Part shown: positions 1 through 13,355 of the stretch, piece by piece
How the letters are laid out: each line of letters starts with the position of its first letter
Position numbering within the stretch: the stretch's first letter is position 1
NCBI RefSeq assembly: GCF_023278565.1
Contig: NC_064680.1
Location: 3,844,001-3,908,000, forward strand
Source of the DNA: Colletotrichum lupini
Lineage: Eukaryota; Ascomycota; Sordariomycetes; Glomerellales; Glomerellaceae
DNA: 64,000 bases
Direction of reading: 5' to 3'
Notes under the pieces: model-generated
What the model saw: only the letters and a program-made list of their open reading frames with translations
What the model was told of the DNA's origin: nothing
Database searches by the model: none
Translations under genes and position numbers: made by a program

Positions 1-2804
1 AATAGAATATAATATACTTCTTTAAACTAAGGAAAATATAATATAATATATATATAAGATTACTTAATAAAATAATATAAATAACTTATAAAAGACTTAA
101 TAAGAGCTTATTAGTCTTTAGTAATAGATCTTATTATACCGAAATTCGTATTTTTTATAAAAACTTATAAATTACTACTTTATTTAATTTTATTAAATTA
201 AAAATATTATATATAATATATTAAAATAGCTATAAATAAAACGGATATATAATTTATAAAAAAAAGGAATTAAAAATATTATATATTTATATCGAATTGT
301 TAAAAACGTCCTATTTATAATAAGCTTATTAAATATTTTATTAAAAGATAAGGCTAAGTTATTAATAACTAAATAAAACTTATTTTAAACTATTACCTAA
401 ACTTAAAATAGTAAAGTGTTCTATTAAATATCGATACTTTATTCTAAAAAGTATCAAAATAATATTATTTATTATTTTAACGTTTTATAATAAACATAAC
501 TATCCTTTATTATTATTAAATAAAACTCTAAAAGCTATTATTTAAAATATTCTTTAAATTCTCTAGAGAATTAATGAACTAAATACGAGTCTAAACGCCT
601 TTTTTTAATCTCCTTAACTCTAAGAATTCCTAGCTAAGAATAAGGGGTAAATAATTATAAATATTTATTAAAGCCTTATAAAAATAGACTTTTTATAATA
701 TATTATCTATAAATAATAAATTCTTTTATTTCCTAAGGGAAGTTAGACCTTAGCTCTTATATTATAATAATAAAAAGAAGTAAATAAGCAACTATACGTA
801 AGTCTTTTTATAAATATAAAAAAATAGCTATTTTAATATTATAATAAGTATATAATATATTTAGTATACGTACTAATCTAATACTAACTATATAGTTATT
901 TACTTTTTTTAAAAGTAAGTAAAATAATGAAAGTTCGACGATATAAAGTCGTTTATAGTTAATATAAATTATAAATATATAAAGGGTATAAGTTAGCGAG
1001 AAGTTATTTAGGGCTAGTATAGCTAGAATAGCGAAAAAGGTATATTCTAACTTTAGAAATATTTCCGAAATGTTTTTTAACTTTTATTTTAAAATTATTA
1101 ATATATTATTTATAAAGCTCTATTTCTTATATAAGTCTATATAAATACTAAAACTATAAATATATATTACTATATATTTCGAGCTATATTTAATATTTTA
1201 AAGTAAAAGTATTAAGTTTAGGTCTAATAGAAATACGTTTATAAAACCGGCCTTTTTAGAATTATTTTAGATTAAGTAGATATAGTAATTAAGGGCTTAG
1301 GTAGATACTTTATTAAAAAGTTTAACTCTTAATAAACATAGCTTATATAGGTTTAAAACTATATACGCTCATATTACGTATATTTTAAAAGAGGTATTAA
1401 AGAATTCTTAAATAAAAATTATTTTTATAGTATAAACTCTACTTATAATATATTAATATTTCTTTTAAAATATTAAATAGTACTTAATTATAACGAGCTA
1501 TACGACATAATTTATTATAAATATTATATTTTACTATATATAGTTTATAATAAAAACATTTTAAAAATATTTCGAAAGAGGAAAACGTTTTTAAAATATT
1601 TTTAAAATGTTTTTTATTAATACCTTACTTAATTAATAATAACTTATTACTTTATAAAAAGCTTTTCGTAGTATACTGACTAAGTAAAGTATAAATAAGA
1701 ACTATATATTATAACCGGGTTCTATAATAAGATAACTAAGGTTTTTTAAAAAGACTAGCTTTTAATACTTAATAATATAAATATAGTTAAGATCTTTTAC
1801 TTAGTTTTATATATTTAAATTAGCTAGTATCTCCCTCTACTTATTATAATCAATAAATACGTATTAATAATTAGCTATTATGAGTATTAACTAACTTTAA
1901 TAATACTCGTAACTAAGATTAGAATTTAATATTATAGGATTTTATAACGTATTATAAGTATATTATAACTTTATATTAAAATATTAATATTATAGGCCGT
2001 TTTTAATATTTAATATAACGTTAGAGTATATCTAAAATACGCTTTAATAAATACTTATTAACTATTAAATTAAAAAAAAAAGTAAGAGATCGGGCTAAGA
2101 GTTTATAAACTAATACTAAAGAATTATCTTATACTTAATAAAGAACTCGTAAGGATTTAGTTACTAATTAATAAAGTAGTTCTTAAGGTAAGAACTTTAA
2201 TAACTTTAGTTTTAATAATTATAATAATCTTAATAATACTTAGTCTTAACGCAAAATAAATATTTTATTTTTTAAAATACCTTTTTTATTAAATAGAAAT
2301 CGAAACCCCCCGAGTTTTTTAATATTTTATAGTAATTTATAAAAATAAGCTATTTAATTATAAACGTAAATAAATATAAATTATCTTATATTTAAAAAAT
2401 AATAAATAAGGGTTAATAAGATCTAAGAGGATAAAGAACGAAAGAATAAGAGTTCAAACTTAAATAAAAACGTAAAGAGCGCGAGTTTTTAATAAACTAA
2501 GCCCGTAAAGAGTATAAGTTTATTATAGAATAAAATCGCTTAAATAGGGTAATAAAAGTAAAAATAGTACTCAATTAACGAAAATAAGAATAAAAAATAA
2601 GCTAATAAAATAAAAGCTTTTAAAATATTTTTATATTTATTTCTTTTTTAACTTTATTCTTATTTAAGTAATTTAAAATATTTCTTTTATAATATTAATA
2701 TAAAGTATAAATTAATATTTATAATACTTTATTAAATTATAAATAAGAATATTTTATAAGTCTTTTTAAGTATTAATAATAAAAGAAATTATTCTTTTAA
2801 TAAA
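1..2804. repeat. RIP-degraded AT-rich repeat DNA, unclassified
   Basis: Extremely AT-rich DNA in which CA and TG dinucleotides are nearly absent while TA is abundant and CG still occurs, the expected footprint of CpA-to-TpA repeat-induced point mutation. No open frame of note is left. I could not match it to the four repeat families resolved further right, so it is probably another degraded transposon. Nothing else is visible here. Confidence 0.7.
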
Positions 2805-2846
2805 GTAATCCGTTAGGGCTATATTATATATTACGTATTAAAAAAA
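2805..2846 (-). mobile_element. Family C element, left fragment of an interrupted copy (C0)
   Basis: The bases correspond to the GC-rich end of family C (agtaatccgttaggg, then ttacgtatta) in minus orientation. The copy is cut by the DNA transposon starting at 2847 and resumes at 19749. It is therefore the oldest visible layer of this nest. Confidence 0.6.
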
Positions 2847-2929
2847 AGGAATTAATAGGGACGTATAACGAGTTAATACGGACGTATAGCTCTTAGGGAC
2901 GTATAACATTCTCTACTTCTAATTAATTT
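2847..2929 (+). repeat. Left terminal inverted repeat of D1
   Basis: Reads aggaattaatagggacg onward and is the reverse complement of 19666-19748. The first base is probably a G-to-A RIP change. The core GGACG[TC]ATA occurs three times inside the repeat, as subterminal transposase-binding repeats do in known families; that role is inferred. Confidence 0.65.
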
Positions 2930-4255
2930 AAAAAAATAATACCTCCTTATAAAGGTAATAAGGGTAACTATATTAATATAACTATTCTTATTATCCTCTT
3001 TAACCTAAGCTTTAGTTTAAGATTTTTAAAAATAAGAATATTATTATAACCCCCGTACTCGTTTAGAACTATTATATTACTTATTTAAGATTTATAAATT
3101 TTAAATAAGTTAGTAATTTGAGCTTTTATAAATCTTAAATAAATAAGACTTTTTTATATTATATACTTAAAATATATAAAAAATATATTATAATAACGTC
3201 TACTTAATTACTTTTTTTAACGTAGTTATAATAATTTATTATTATTATAAACTACTTTTTACTAACTCCGTTTTTTTTAAATACTAAGCTATATTAGCTA
3301 TTTATTTATATAATTCCCTATTATTCTCTCCTTATTAAAAACGCTAAATTAGCTCCTTATTTATTATTAAAATAAGCTCGATATTTAGTTTTAACTTAGT
3401 TAACTTATTTTTTTTATAAGCTTAGCTAGTATTAACTTATTTTTATTTTTAAATAAATAGCCTCGCTTCTTATTATTAATACCTTAGTTATTATAAATAG
3501 TATAAGCTTAACTAGCTAACCGGCCTTTTTTAAATAAAGCTAGTTATAATAAAATAGGCTATACTATATTCTTTAGCTTATTATAAAAGGATATAATAAT
3601 TTTAAAATTAAAGATTTAGTAATATAAATCTAAAGAAAACGTTTTTTAAAAATATTACTGAAAGTATACCTCTTACTTATTAAAAGTAATTAAATTTAAT
3701 ATTTTAAAGTAGATCTTATAATAATATAAAATACTTAGCTTAATTAAAATAGTATAATTTAAATTATAAGATCCGAGGGGGTTTAAAAATAGCCTCTTAT
3801 TAAATAGTATTACTTTTTTTATAAACCGGCCTTATATCCTAATTAAAGTAAGATATTTTAAAAAAAGTATTATTCGAAGTTTACTTAGGTACTTAAAGTA
3901 AGTACTTATATACTCTTAGTTTATAAATACCTCGTTTTTTATATAAGCTTAGTAAAAGCTTAGTTCTTAATTGCTAATTATATCCTATATAACGTTAATA
4001 AGCCAATATAAGTAATTAAAACTATTTAAGAAATAACCCTTAATATTATTATTATTTAACTTAGTATTAGAAATAACGTAAGTATTAAAGTTTTAATATT
4101 TTTAAATAAAATAATAGGCCTATTATATTCTTAAAAATAAGTATATTACGTAAAGGTATTAAAAGATTAAGCGTTAGTTATTAAACTCTTTATAGAGCTT
4201 AGTCTAGGCTTTTTTAAAAGTATACTTAGTTTTAATAAAAATAATAAGCTTTTAT

Positions 4256-4800
4256 TATTATAACCTAATATATATAACTAAGACTAGGGCCCGCCCCGCA
4301 AGCTTATAGCGGCTATAGTATATTATATATATAAGAGTATAAGAATATAAAATAACTCTTATAGAACGGAAGAACTATAAATAAGTTATATATAAATAAA
4401 AAGTAGTAATTGCGTAATTGCGTAATAAAGTAATTATTATAATTATTCTAAATAATCGCTTACTAATATCTATTTAGTAATTACTTAACGAATAAGAATA
4501 ATTATTAATAAAAATATATTTACGGGCAGACTTATATATAATATAAACTTCAGCCGGGTTTAAAAATAGACTTTTTATAACTCTTTAATAATTAACTTAG
4601 TATTAAATTATATAATCGCTTTTAACTATTTTTATTAAAAACCCTTTTTAATAAAATTATAATTAATTATTAAAGCCTTACTTACTTTATAACTTATGGA
4701 AATAGCTTTAAAAAGCTATTTATAATTATAATACTATTTACTTAGTACTCGTAGCTTTAACTTTTATTAATATACTTAATATAACTAGCTAGCCATAATA
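4256..4800 (+). repeat. 5' LTR of Gypsy-1
   Basis: 545 bp; aligns over its full length with the LTRs at 17032, 20703, 26416 and 35258. It carries one extra 6-bp unit in a gtaattgcgtaattgcg stretch, which explains the length difference from 539 bp. It contains the marker ctagggcccgcc. Confidence 0.85.
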
Positions 4801-4883
4801 CTTTAATTACTCCTATTTAGTAAGTTTACTTTTTAAAAAACTAACTAAATAATACGAATATATTAATTATTAATAATAATAAT

Positions 4884-5850
4884 ACCCCTTTAGGGTCCGG
4901 TCCGCCTCATTAGGGGCCATCTTCGCCTTTATAAATAAGCTAGTCTATTAAGGTTAATATTAAGTTTTTATTACGTAATAAACTTTATAATTAATAATAG
5001 CCGGCCGTAAATATTAATAATCCTACCGTAATATATTAATCGCCCTTTTAATAACTAAATACTACCCCTTACTTTCTTTTTTAATTTTATTTAATAATAA
5101 CCTCTCCTTATTACTATTCTTATTTAATACGCTCGCTTACGCTCTTTCTAAGCTCTTAATTATATTATTAAGTCTAGGCTTATTTATACTTTATTATATT
5201 AAAAGGGCGCCGATAAGGGCGATACTTATTATAATATATTTATCCGTTTTTTATAAATCGATATTATAAATATAGTATTTATTAAAGCGGTCTTTTTATA
5301 GCTCGGGGTCGTTTAGTATAATACTCATAAAATCGAACTTCTAGTTATTAAAGAAGCCCTAAGGGTCGATAAGTTATTAATAGCGTCTTAGTATTTTAAT
5401 AAAGTATACTTAAAGTAAACGGTTAGATAGCGATAGTAATAGCATAATAATAACGGACGGTAAGGGAAGTAATATTTTTAATTTTAATAACGGAAACGAG
5501 GTAATAAATATATATATATAAGTAAAGTTAAAAAGTAAATATCGTAAAGTCGGTATTATTTTTAATAATAATAACGAGGGTATCTCTAATACTACCGTTA
5601 TAAGCTATTATTACTTAGAAGGGTAGCTAACTTAGTTAGGTACGCGGGCTTATAAAATAGTAGCGCTTATTATCGCTATTAATAATCCGTAGTTATAAAC
5701 TTTATAAGAGGGAAAGTTAAAAAGTTAGAAAATCTAAAAAAAATAGTCTAGCGAGATAGTATAAGTATTTATTAATACCGTATATTAATACTATATAAAT
5801 AATATTAAGAATCGCCCGAGTAGCTAGCAAAGGCAGAAATAAAAAACAAA
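4884..5850 (+). mobile_element. Family B element, copy B1
   Basis: Interrupts Gypsy-1 where Gypsy-2 is continuous (about 21320). It starts acccctttagggtccgg and ends in an A-rich tail gaaataaaaaacaaa, flanked by about 11 bp of taataataata; that duplication is ambiguous because the site is itself a simple repeat. There is no TIR. Poly-A-like end plus long variable duplication suggests target-primed retrotransposition, SINE- or LINE-like; the family is not one I recognise. Confidence 0.6.
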
Positions 5851-6695
5851 TAATAATAATACGGCGTAGCTTATTAAAATAGCTATAATTATTATTTAAT
5901 AATTATATAATATAATATTTAAACTTAAAAATAAGAATAAGTAATATTATACTTAGCTTATAACGCCCTAACCTTTTTTAATACTTAGAGTTAAGTACCT
6001 TAAATTAGAACTTTACGACGGGTCCTTAAATACTTTTTAAGGATTCTTTATTTAAACTAGGGCCTATTTACGTTATTATAGAACCTCTTTTATTATTAAA
6101 ACTAATAAAATTTATTATATAGCTTTATTTTGTAAAAAAGATACCCTTACTTAGTTCGAACCCTCTATAAAAAACTATTTTAAAAACGAACGTAATATTT
6201 AAAATAAAAATATTAAAAAGATTTTTAATAATTATAATAAGTTTAAAAAAAGACTTAAGGAGATTTTTAATAACCCCGATAAAAAACGAATTACTAAATA
6301 AAGGCTTATAACCTTTATATAAAAAAGATTAGTTAATAAGTACGTATTTAAATTTAAATAGATTACCTCTAAGCTTAATTAAAGTAACGAAGTATTTATA
6401 ATAGCTTTTTATTATAATTTAAAAAAAGAAGTTAAGGATAACCTCTTTTATTAGAACCGACTTAATAAACTTTATAATTATATTAATATAATAGTTAAGA
6501 TTAATAATTAACTCTACGAACGACGCTTTAAACGTAAAGAATAAAACGCTTAAAATAACCGATCTAAGTTTAATAATAAACGTAAGTATAAACTAACGAT
6601 TATTATAATAGGGTATTATAATAAACTAATAAACCTTAGTATTATTAAAAAGGAATAACCTTATTAAAAAAAGGACTTTAAGTATTATAACTATA
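5851..6695 (+). pseudogene. Gypsy-1 gag region, RIP-inactivated
   Basis: Collinear with 21320-22180 of Gypsy-2. It lies just after the 5' LTR and leader, where gag sits in Ty3/gypsy elements. Numerous TAA/TAG stops break every frame. A nucleocapsid zinc knuckle could not be confirmed, so the assignment rests mainly on position. Confidence 0.5.
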
Positions 6696-6709
6696 ATAAG
6701 CTAGGATAT

Positions 6710-8347
6710 ATAGTGGTTTTTTTGCGGCTTTATAAGTATAAAAGATCGACCTTAACGGGATTACGCTTTTAAAAAAATTATATAATATAGTATACTTTTT
6801 AACTATATAATACGCGCAATATACTTTAAGTACGCGCTTAATATAATATAATAATTTTAATATAAAAACCGCTATATAATTCGGGATAGACAAGTTACCT
6901 TTTTTAATAGTAGCGCCGGCTAAAAAGGTTAATAGTAGAGGTCGGCTATAATAGTTAACTATAATAGTTAGTCTAGCACGTATAGCTTTAACGAGGTAAT
7001 GCGGGATATTCTTATAAAGAATATAGAAAGTAAATATTCATATAGAAGTAAGAATATATAAATATAGGGGAAATAAGCGTATATAAAAGAGGTTTTTATA
7101 GTAAAGAGAGTAATATAGTTAAATTATTATATAAGAAGTTACTTGCTTAACGAAAGGTCTAAGTAGGTAAATACACGCCTATATATAGGTATAAAAACCT
7201 CCTACTAGAATATTCCATTGCTTATTAATTATAATATAATTAATAAGCGTATACGTAAGTAAATGCGTAATCGTAGTACGTAATTCCGCCTCGAGTAAAT
7301 TCTAGATTATTTAGTTACCTTCCAGTACTTTCCATTGCTCACGTAAGCTTATATAAGCAGTATTGCTTACATAATCAATACCTATAATAATCTATAGAAA
7401 TCGTAGATTAATATAGTATATAGTTTGCTTACGTAATATTGATAATAAGGCGAATAATAAGGTAAACAAAGTTACCTTCGTAATAGTTAGCTATAATAGT
7501 TAGAGGCGGCCCTTAACTATAGAGGTTCTAAATTTTAATAGCGACGTAGAGGTTTTTAAAGAAAAGGCTAAATAGTCTAATATTTACTACTCTTTATACT
7601 AAAGCTCGTAAAGATTCTTTTTATCCTTATCGCTTCTAATATTACCTGAGGCTATTCTATTTCAACTAAATAAATTTATTAAACAAATTTACTAAACAAA
7701 CTTATTAATATATAAACTACTACTTAAATAGCTAATTAAATAACTAGTTAAAAAGTTAGCTAGTTAGAATACTACTTTAACGAGAACTTATTTTAAAAAT
7801 ACCCGTTAATAAGTTTACCCCTCTCGGGTTAGGTACCCTTTTTAACTAGCTTAACGCTATAGCTATCGTAACTAATATAAATACGCCCGAGGATTAGTAA
7901 AGTACTTTTTAATAATATAAAATTTAGCTAGGTAATAATACGAACGCCGTAAATAGCCGGGCTAATACGGACGTTAAAATTTAGTATATTAATACTAACT
8001 TAGAAATTATATTTTATAAAGTTAAAAATCCCTTTAATATAGGCTATATTATAAATATAAAAGAATATATAAAGGGCCCCCTAACCCTTAATAAAAAAGA
8101 GTATATAATATAAGATTTAGTTATTTATACGGGTTAGTATTAAGAGGTCTTATATATATTAAAATAAGTATAGCTTGCCCTTTAAACGGCTAAAAGCAGA
8201 AGAAGGTCGGGAGCTACTTTTAATAAAAAGAAATTAACGGTCGAGTTAGTTAATTTTAATTAGTAATTAAGTATAGAGCGCAATATACCCAGTTTTCCCT
8301 AATACGTAATATATAATACGGCCCCGGCGGATTATTCCGTTAGGGAG
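6710..8347 (+). mobile_element. Family C element, copy C1, with its own insert
   Basis: Inserted in Gypsy-1 with a perfect 14-bp target duplication, ataagctaggatat, at 6696-6709 and 8348-8361. The uninterrupted site is seen in Gypsy-2 near 22165. Its longer size (1.6 kb against 1.1 kb) comes from an insert near 6976-7480. It begins with the family start (RIP form atagtggttttt) and ends at the GC-rich hairpin region, here degraded. No coding potential is visible. Confidence 0.75.
6976..7480. mobile_element. Insert E inside family C copy C1
   Basis: About 505 bp present in C1 and absent from the other C copies. It keeps noticeably more CpA and TpG sites than its surroundings (for example ttccattgc, aaatacacgcc, gtaaacaaag), so it is either younger or less exposed to RIP. 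Possible 10-bp duplication taatagttag, ambiguous because the target is a small tandem repeat. It contains tatataggtataaaaacc, TATA-like. It could be a solo LTR or a MITE; undecided. Confidence 0.45.
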
Positions 8348-8464
8348 ATAAGCTAGGATATATAATTAGAAATTACTAATAACCTAAGCGTATCTAATAC
8401 TAACTTATTTTAAAAAAGCAAGCTAATGTTATAAATAAAAAAGTTTTTTATAAATAACTCTTAT

Positions 8465-9569
8465 GTGGTGGTTTTTTTTCCGGCTTTATAAGCACAAAAG
8501 ATCGACCTTAACGGGATCACGCTTTTAAAGGAAATCACACGATATAGTATACTTTTTAACTATATAATACGTATAATATATCCTAAGCACGCGCTTAACG
8601 TAATATAATAATTTCAATACGAAAACCGCTATTTAATTTGGGATAGGTAAGCTACCCTTTACGTAGTAGCGCTAGCTAAAAAGGTCGATAGTAAAGGTCG
8701 GCCGTAATAATTAGCTATAATAGTCGGCTACTATAGTTAGCCGCAATAGTTAGAGGCGGCCCTTAACTATAGAGGTTCTAAACTTTAATAACGACGTAAA
8801 GGTTTCTAAAAAAAGGGCTAAATAGGCTAATATTTACTATTTATATTAAAGCTCGCAAAGATTCTTTTTATCCTTATCGTTTCTAATATTACCCAAAGCT
8901 ACTCTCTATTTAAACTAAATAAATTTACTAAATAAATCTACTAAATAAACCTATTAATACACAAACTATTACTCTATTCTTAGTATATAGTTAGTAATTA
9001 GTAGGCTAAAGATACTTATTAATAAGTCTATCCTTCTTAAGCTAGGCGCCCTCTTCGGCTAGCTCGACGCTATAACTATCGTAGCTAATATAAGTATACC
9101 TAAGAAGTAGCAAAGTACCTTTTAGTAATACGGAATTCAGCTAGGTAATATTATAAGTACTATAGATAGCTAGGCTAGTATAGATATTAAGATTTAGTAT
9201 ATTAACGCCGGCTTAGTTATAATAGCTACGATAAACGGGCTAGAGGTATATAGGGTTAGGGTAATAAGCCGGCGCCTTAAATAGCTCCTACGGGACCCCC
9301 TAAGTAACGATAATACTTATATAAAAGAATAGATTATACTAGACCTAGCTACTTACGCGGGCTAGTACTAAGAGGTCCTGTGCGCGTTAGAATAAGTAAA
9401 GCTCGCCCTATAAGCGGGCGGCAAAAGGTTAGGAGCTATTAATAAAAAGAAGATAACGGTCGAGTCGGTTAACTATTTTAATTAGTAGTTAGGTATAGAG
9501 CGCAATATACCTAGTTTTCTTTAATACGTAATATACGGTACGGCCCCGGCGGATTGCTCCGTCGGGGGG
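8465..9569 (+). mobile_element. Family C element, copy C2 (best preserved)
   Basis: 1105 bp, flanked by a perfect 15-bp duplication ataaataactcttat at 8450-8464 and 9570-9584. It starts gtggtggttttttttccgg and ends with a GC-rich hairpin at 9544-9567. No TIR and no reading frame. It keeps CpA sites (gcacaaaagatcg, ggaaatcacacg) that other copies have lost, so it is the most useful reference copy of the family. Confidence 0.75.
9544..9567 (+). other. Terminal hairpin of family C (copy C2)
   Basis: The arms CCCCGGCGGA and TCCGTCGGGG pair over 10 positions including one G-T wobble, around the loop TTGC. It lies two bases inside the element end. In the opposite orientation the loop reads GCAA. 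The same structure is at 30356-30379 in copy C6. Confidence 0.65.
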
Positions 9570-11559
9570 ATAAATAACTCTTATAAATAGCTTACTATAA
9601 TAATAACTACTTTACTTATTAAAATAGTAAAAAATAAATAGGATAGTACTTTAAATAACCTAAGAATAATAAACGATTTATTTTATTACTTATTAAAACT
9701 TTAGTAATAATAAAAAAAAAAGAAGAGATACCTACTTATCGAGCTTATATTTTTAAAAAGAATAATATTAAATATATTATTATACTCTCTTAAATTTATA
9801 AAAATATAAAAAAAGAAAGTAAAACGGACCCTATTATAAAGAATATACTTAACTTTTTTAAAAAGCGAATTAAATAAAGACTCTTAATTAATATAAAAGA
9901 GTAGCTCTTTAAATTTAAAAAAAGAGGACCCGATATAAAAAAAGTTATAAATAATCTCGTATATATAGTATAATAAAATAATATAAACTAAAAATAACTT
10001 ATTAAGTTCTAAAAAGAACTTAATTTAAATAAAATACTAACTAAGTCTATTTATATAATATAATAAGTAAATATTAATAAAATCTTTTTTATAAAGTTAA
10101 AAAATAGCTCAAGGACTTCGTATATAAAAATAAGATTAAAGTACTTAAGAAACTAATTTTTAATTTTAAAATTATTAATAAAAGAAGAATTAATTTTAAA
10201 ATTAAAAAAGAAAATATCGAAATAAGAACTAGTTTTTTTTATTTTAATAAAGTAGAATTACTTCATAATTCGGACGAACCTCGTAATATTACTTAATAAC
10301 GTACTTAAATAGAGATCGATTATAAAATACTACTTAGTATTAATAATACTAGCTTTAAAGAGGATAATAATAAACTATAGTATAAATATATTTATTTATT
10401 TAAAAATAACTGAGTTATTTAGTTCTATAAAACTAGAAAACATAAGAAGGTTATAATAACCTTTTATATAAATAAAGATTACTCTCTATTTAACCCTAAA
10501 GACCCCTTTTATAAAGAATTATTCTAAGTAAAATACCTAAATAGTAAATACTTTTAATATTTTATATTTAAATAAAATAGTTATTTTTATTTGTAAAGAC
10601 GTAATAATAAAGTTATTAAGAATATTTATATAGAGGATTAACTACTTAATTAGATATTACTAAGCTTTAATAATAATAATAAAGCTATATTTAGTTTAAA
10701 CCCTAACCTTTTTATAAAGTACTTTAATAGCGAATATATAAAATAAGAAGATTATAAATATAATTAATATTAAATTTACTATATTAAAAAGGCTAAGGCT
10801 TAAAAAGAGTATTAAAAAAAATATAAATAAAAAACCCGTCCGAAAAAATAAATAATGAAAAACTAAGAAAGCTAATTATAAAAGAATAACGAGAGACGAA
10901 AATTAAAAAAAAGTTCTTATATATAACTATATAACGTAACGATATATACTTACGAGTCAACCTTAATATTTATAAATAAAAATTAGATATTATTATTAAT
11001 AATAATATATAAAAAACCTATATTTATTAAAAGTAATAAATAAACTTAACTTATTATAAATATATAAAAATAAACTATATTAATTATAAACGGTAAAAGG
11101 AGAACGAGTTATTTATAATCATAAATATATTAGTTAAGAAACCGTATACTTCTTAATATATATTAATAATTAATAAGAATAATTATAGTACGATATTATA
11201 GAAATCGGAAATATTAACGTTATTCTAGGACTCTCGTAGTTATAAAAATATAACTTATAAATAAGTTAAACTACTAACTAGGTTTTTTAAAAAAGTTTAA
11301 TTATTAAATAACTTAAAAAGAAAAAGGGTTTAAACAGATTTTTAAGAACTTTTAAAAAACAGGAATAAATACGATATATAGTTTTTATTAAAATAATAAA
11401 AAGCTATAAAAAGTTTATAATTAGTATTAACGATTAAAGATTATAATAACTTTAAACTATACTTAAAGAATATCAAATATATATAAAACTATTTATAAAA
11501 CTTAAAAAAATAGGGTTATTAAAATATAGTAATTAAAATATAGAAATCGAACTTAAAAA

Positions 11560-12069
11560 AGGGATATAACCCAGGTTCTATTTAATATACTTAATAAATT
11601 AAGAAAAATAAGAGTATTTTAATAAATATATTAATAAGAAACTTAAGAAGGGATATATTTAATTATTAAATTCTTTTATAAGATTCTCTTCATTTTTTAT
11701 ATTAAAAGAAGGAGGAAAATTAAGACTTATTATTAATTATAAAAAACTTAATGAAATTATAAAAAAGAATTATTATCCTTTATTACTTATTATTAAGCTT
11801 AGAGATCTATTTTATAAAGCTAATTAGTTTTATTATTATAAACCTCAAAGAAGTATTTAATTAAACTTAAATTAAAAAAGGAAACGAATAGAAAATAGTA
11901 TTTTAAACTCGTAAAAAACTTTTCGAATACTTTATTATGCCCTTCGGACTTATTAATATTCTAATAACTTTTTAAATAATAGTTAATTACGTACTCCGGG
12001 AGTACGTCGATATTTTTATTATTATCTATATTAATAATATTTTTATTTCTTTTCTTAACTTTAAAATAT
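11560..12069 (+). pseudogene. Gypsy-1 reverse transcriptase remnant (first part)
   Basis: Translation near 11760 still reads KKNYYPLLLIIKLRDL, matching the conserved Ty3/gypsy stretch before the catalytic block; further on a MPFGL-like tract is recognisable as CPSD/ALRTY in shifted frames. Stops and frameshifts make it non-functional. Family C copy C4 splits the domain at 12085, and it resumes after 13235. The same region recurs at 23140-23640 and 29820-30350. Confidence 0.75.
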
Positions 12070-12084
12070 ATAAAAAGTATATTT

Positions 12085-13220
12085 CTCTCTAATAGAGTAA
12101 TCCGCCGGGGCTATACTGTATATTATGTATTAAGGAAAACTAAGTATAATGCGCTATATACCTAATTACTAACTAAAATAGTTAACTAACTTAATTATTA
12201 TCTCTTTTTTATTAACTCTTAACCTTTTATTACCCGCTTATAGGGCGAATTTTACTTATTTTAATATATATAGGACCTCTTAGTACTAGCTTACGTAAGT
12301 AGCTAGGTCTAATATAATCTATTCTTTTATATAAGTATTATTATTACTTAGGGGGTTTTATAAGAGCCGTTTAAGGCGCTAGCTTATTATTTTAACCCTA
12401 TATACCTCTAGCCCGTTTATTATAGTTATTATAATTAAGCTAACGTTAATATATTAAATTTTAACGTCTATACTAGCCTAGCTATTTATAATATTCGTAT
12501 TATTACTTAGCTAAATTCCGTATTATTAAAAAGTATTTTACTAATCCTTAGGTATACTTACGTTAATTACGATAGCTATAGCGTCGAGCTAACCGAGGGC
12601 GCCTAGCCCGAAAGGGGTAGACTTATTAATAAGTATTTTTAGGTTCTTATTAAATAGTATTTTAACTAATTAACTTCTTAACTAGTTATTTAACTAGCTA
12701 TCTAAGTAGTAGTTTATATATTAATAGGTTTATTTAGTAGATTTATTTAATAAATTTATTTAGTAAATTTATTTAGTTTAAATAGAGAGTAGCTTTAAGT
12801 AATATTAAAAGTACTAAGGATAAAAAGAATCTTTACGAGCTTTAGTACGAAGAGTAATAAATATTAGCCTATTTAGCCCTTTTTTAAAAAACCTCTACGT
12901 TATTATTAAAGTTTAGAACCTCTATAGTTAAGGGCCGCTTTTAACTATTATAGCGAACTATTATAACTAATTATTATAACTAACTTTTATTATTAACCTT
13001 TCCGGCTAGCGCCGCTACGTAATAAAGAGGGTAGCTTACTTATCTTAAATTAAATAATAATTTTCGTATTAAAATTACTATATTACGTTAAGCGCGTACT
13101 TAGGATATATTACGCGTATTATATAATTAAGAAGTATACTATATCGTATAATTTCCCTTAAAAACATAATCCCGTTATGGTCGATTTTTTATATTTATAA
13201 AGCTAGAAAAAAACTACTAT
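12085..13220 (-). mobile_element. Family C element, copy C4
   Basis: 1136 bp in minus orientation with a perfect 15-bp target duplication ataaaaagtatattt at 12070-12084 and 13221-13235. The hairpin end is at the left and reads ctctctaatagagtaatccgcc, with one arm destroyed by C-to-T changes. The far end reads aaaaaaactactat. Confidence 0.75.
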
Positions 13221-13355
13221 ATAAAAAGTATATTTGTATAATATTCTAAAAGTTTTAGAATACTAAGCTATATACCGAACCCTCTAAGTACGAGTTCTAT
13301 ATATAAAAAAGAGACTTCTTTAAATATATTATTATATTAGGATAAATTTATATAT

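Noticed and set aside
6678..6893. 71-codon minus-strand frame in the AT block
   Set aside because: Spans the junction of Gypsy-1 and family C copy C1, so it is a chimera of two dead elements.
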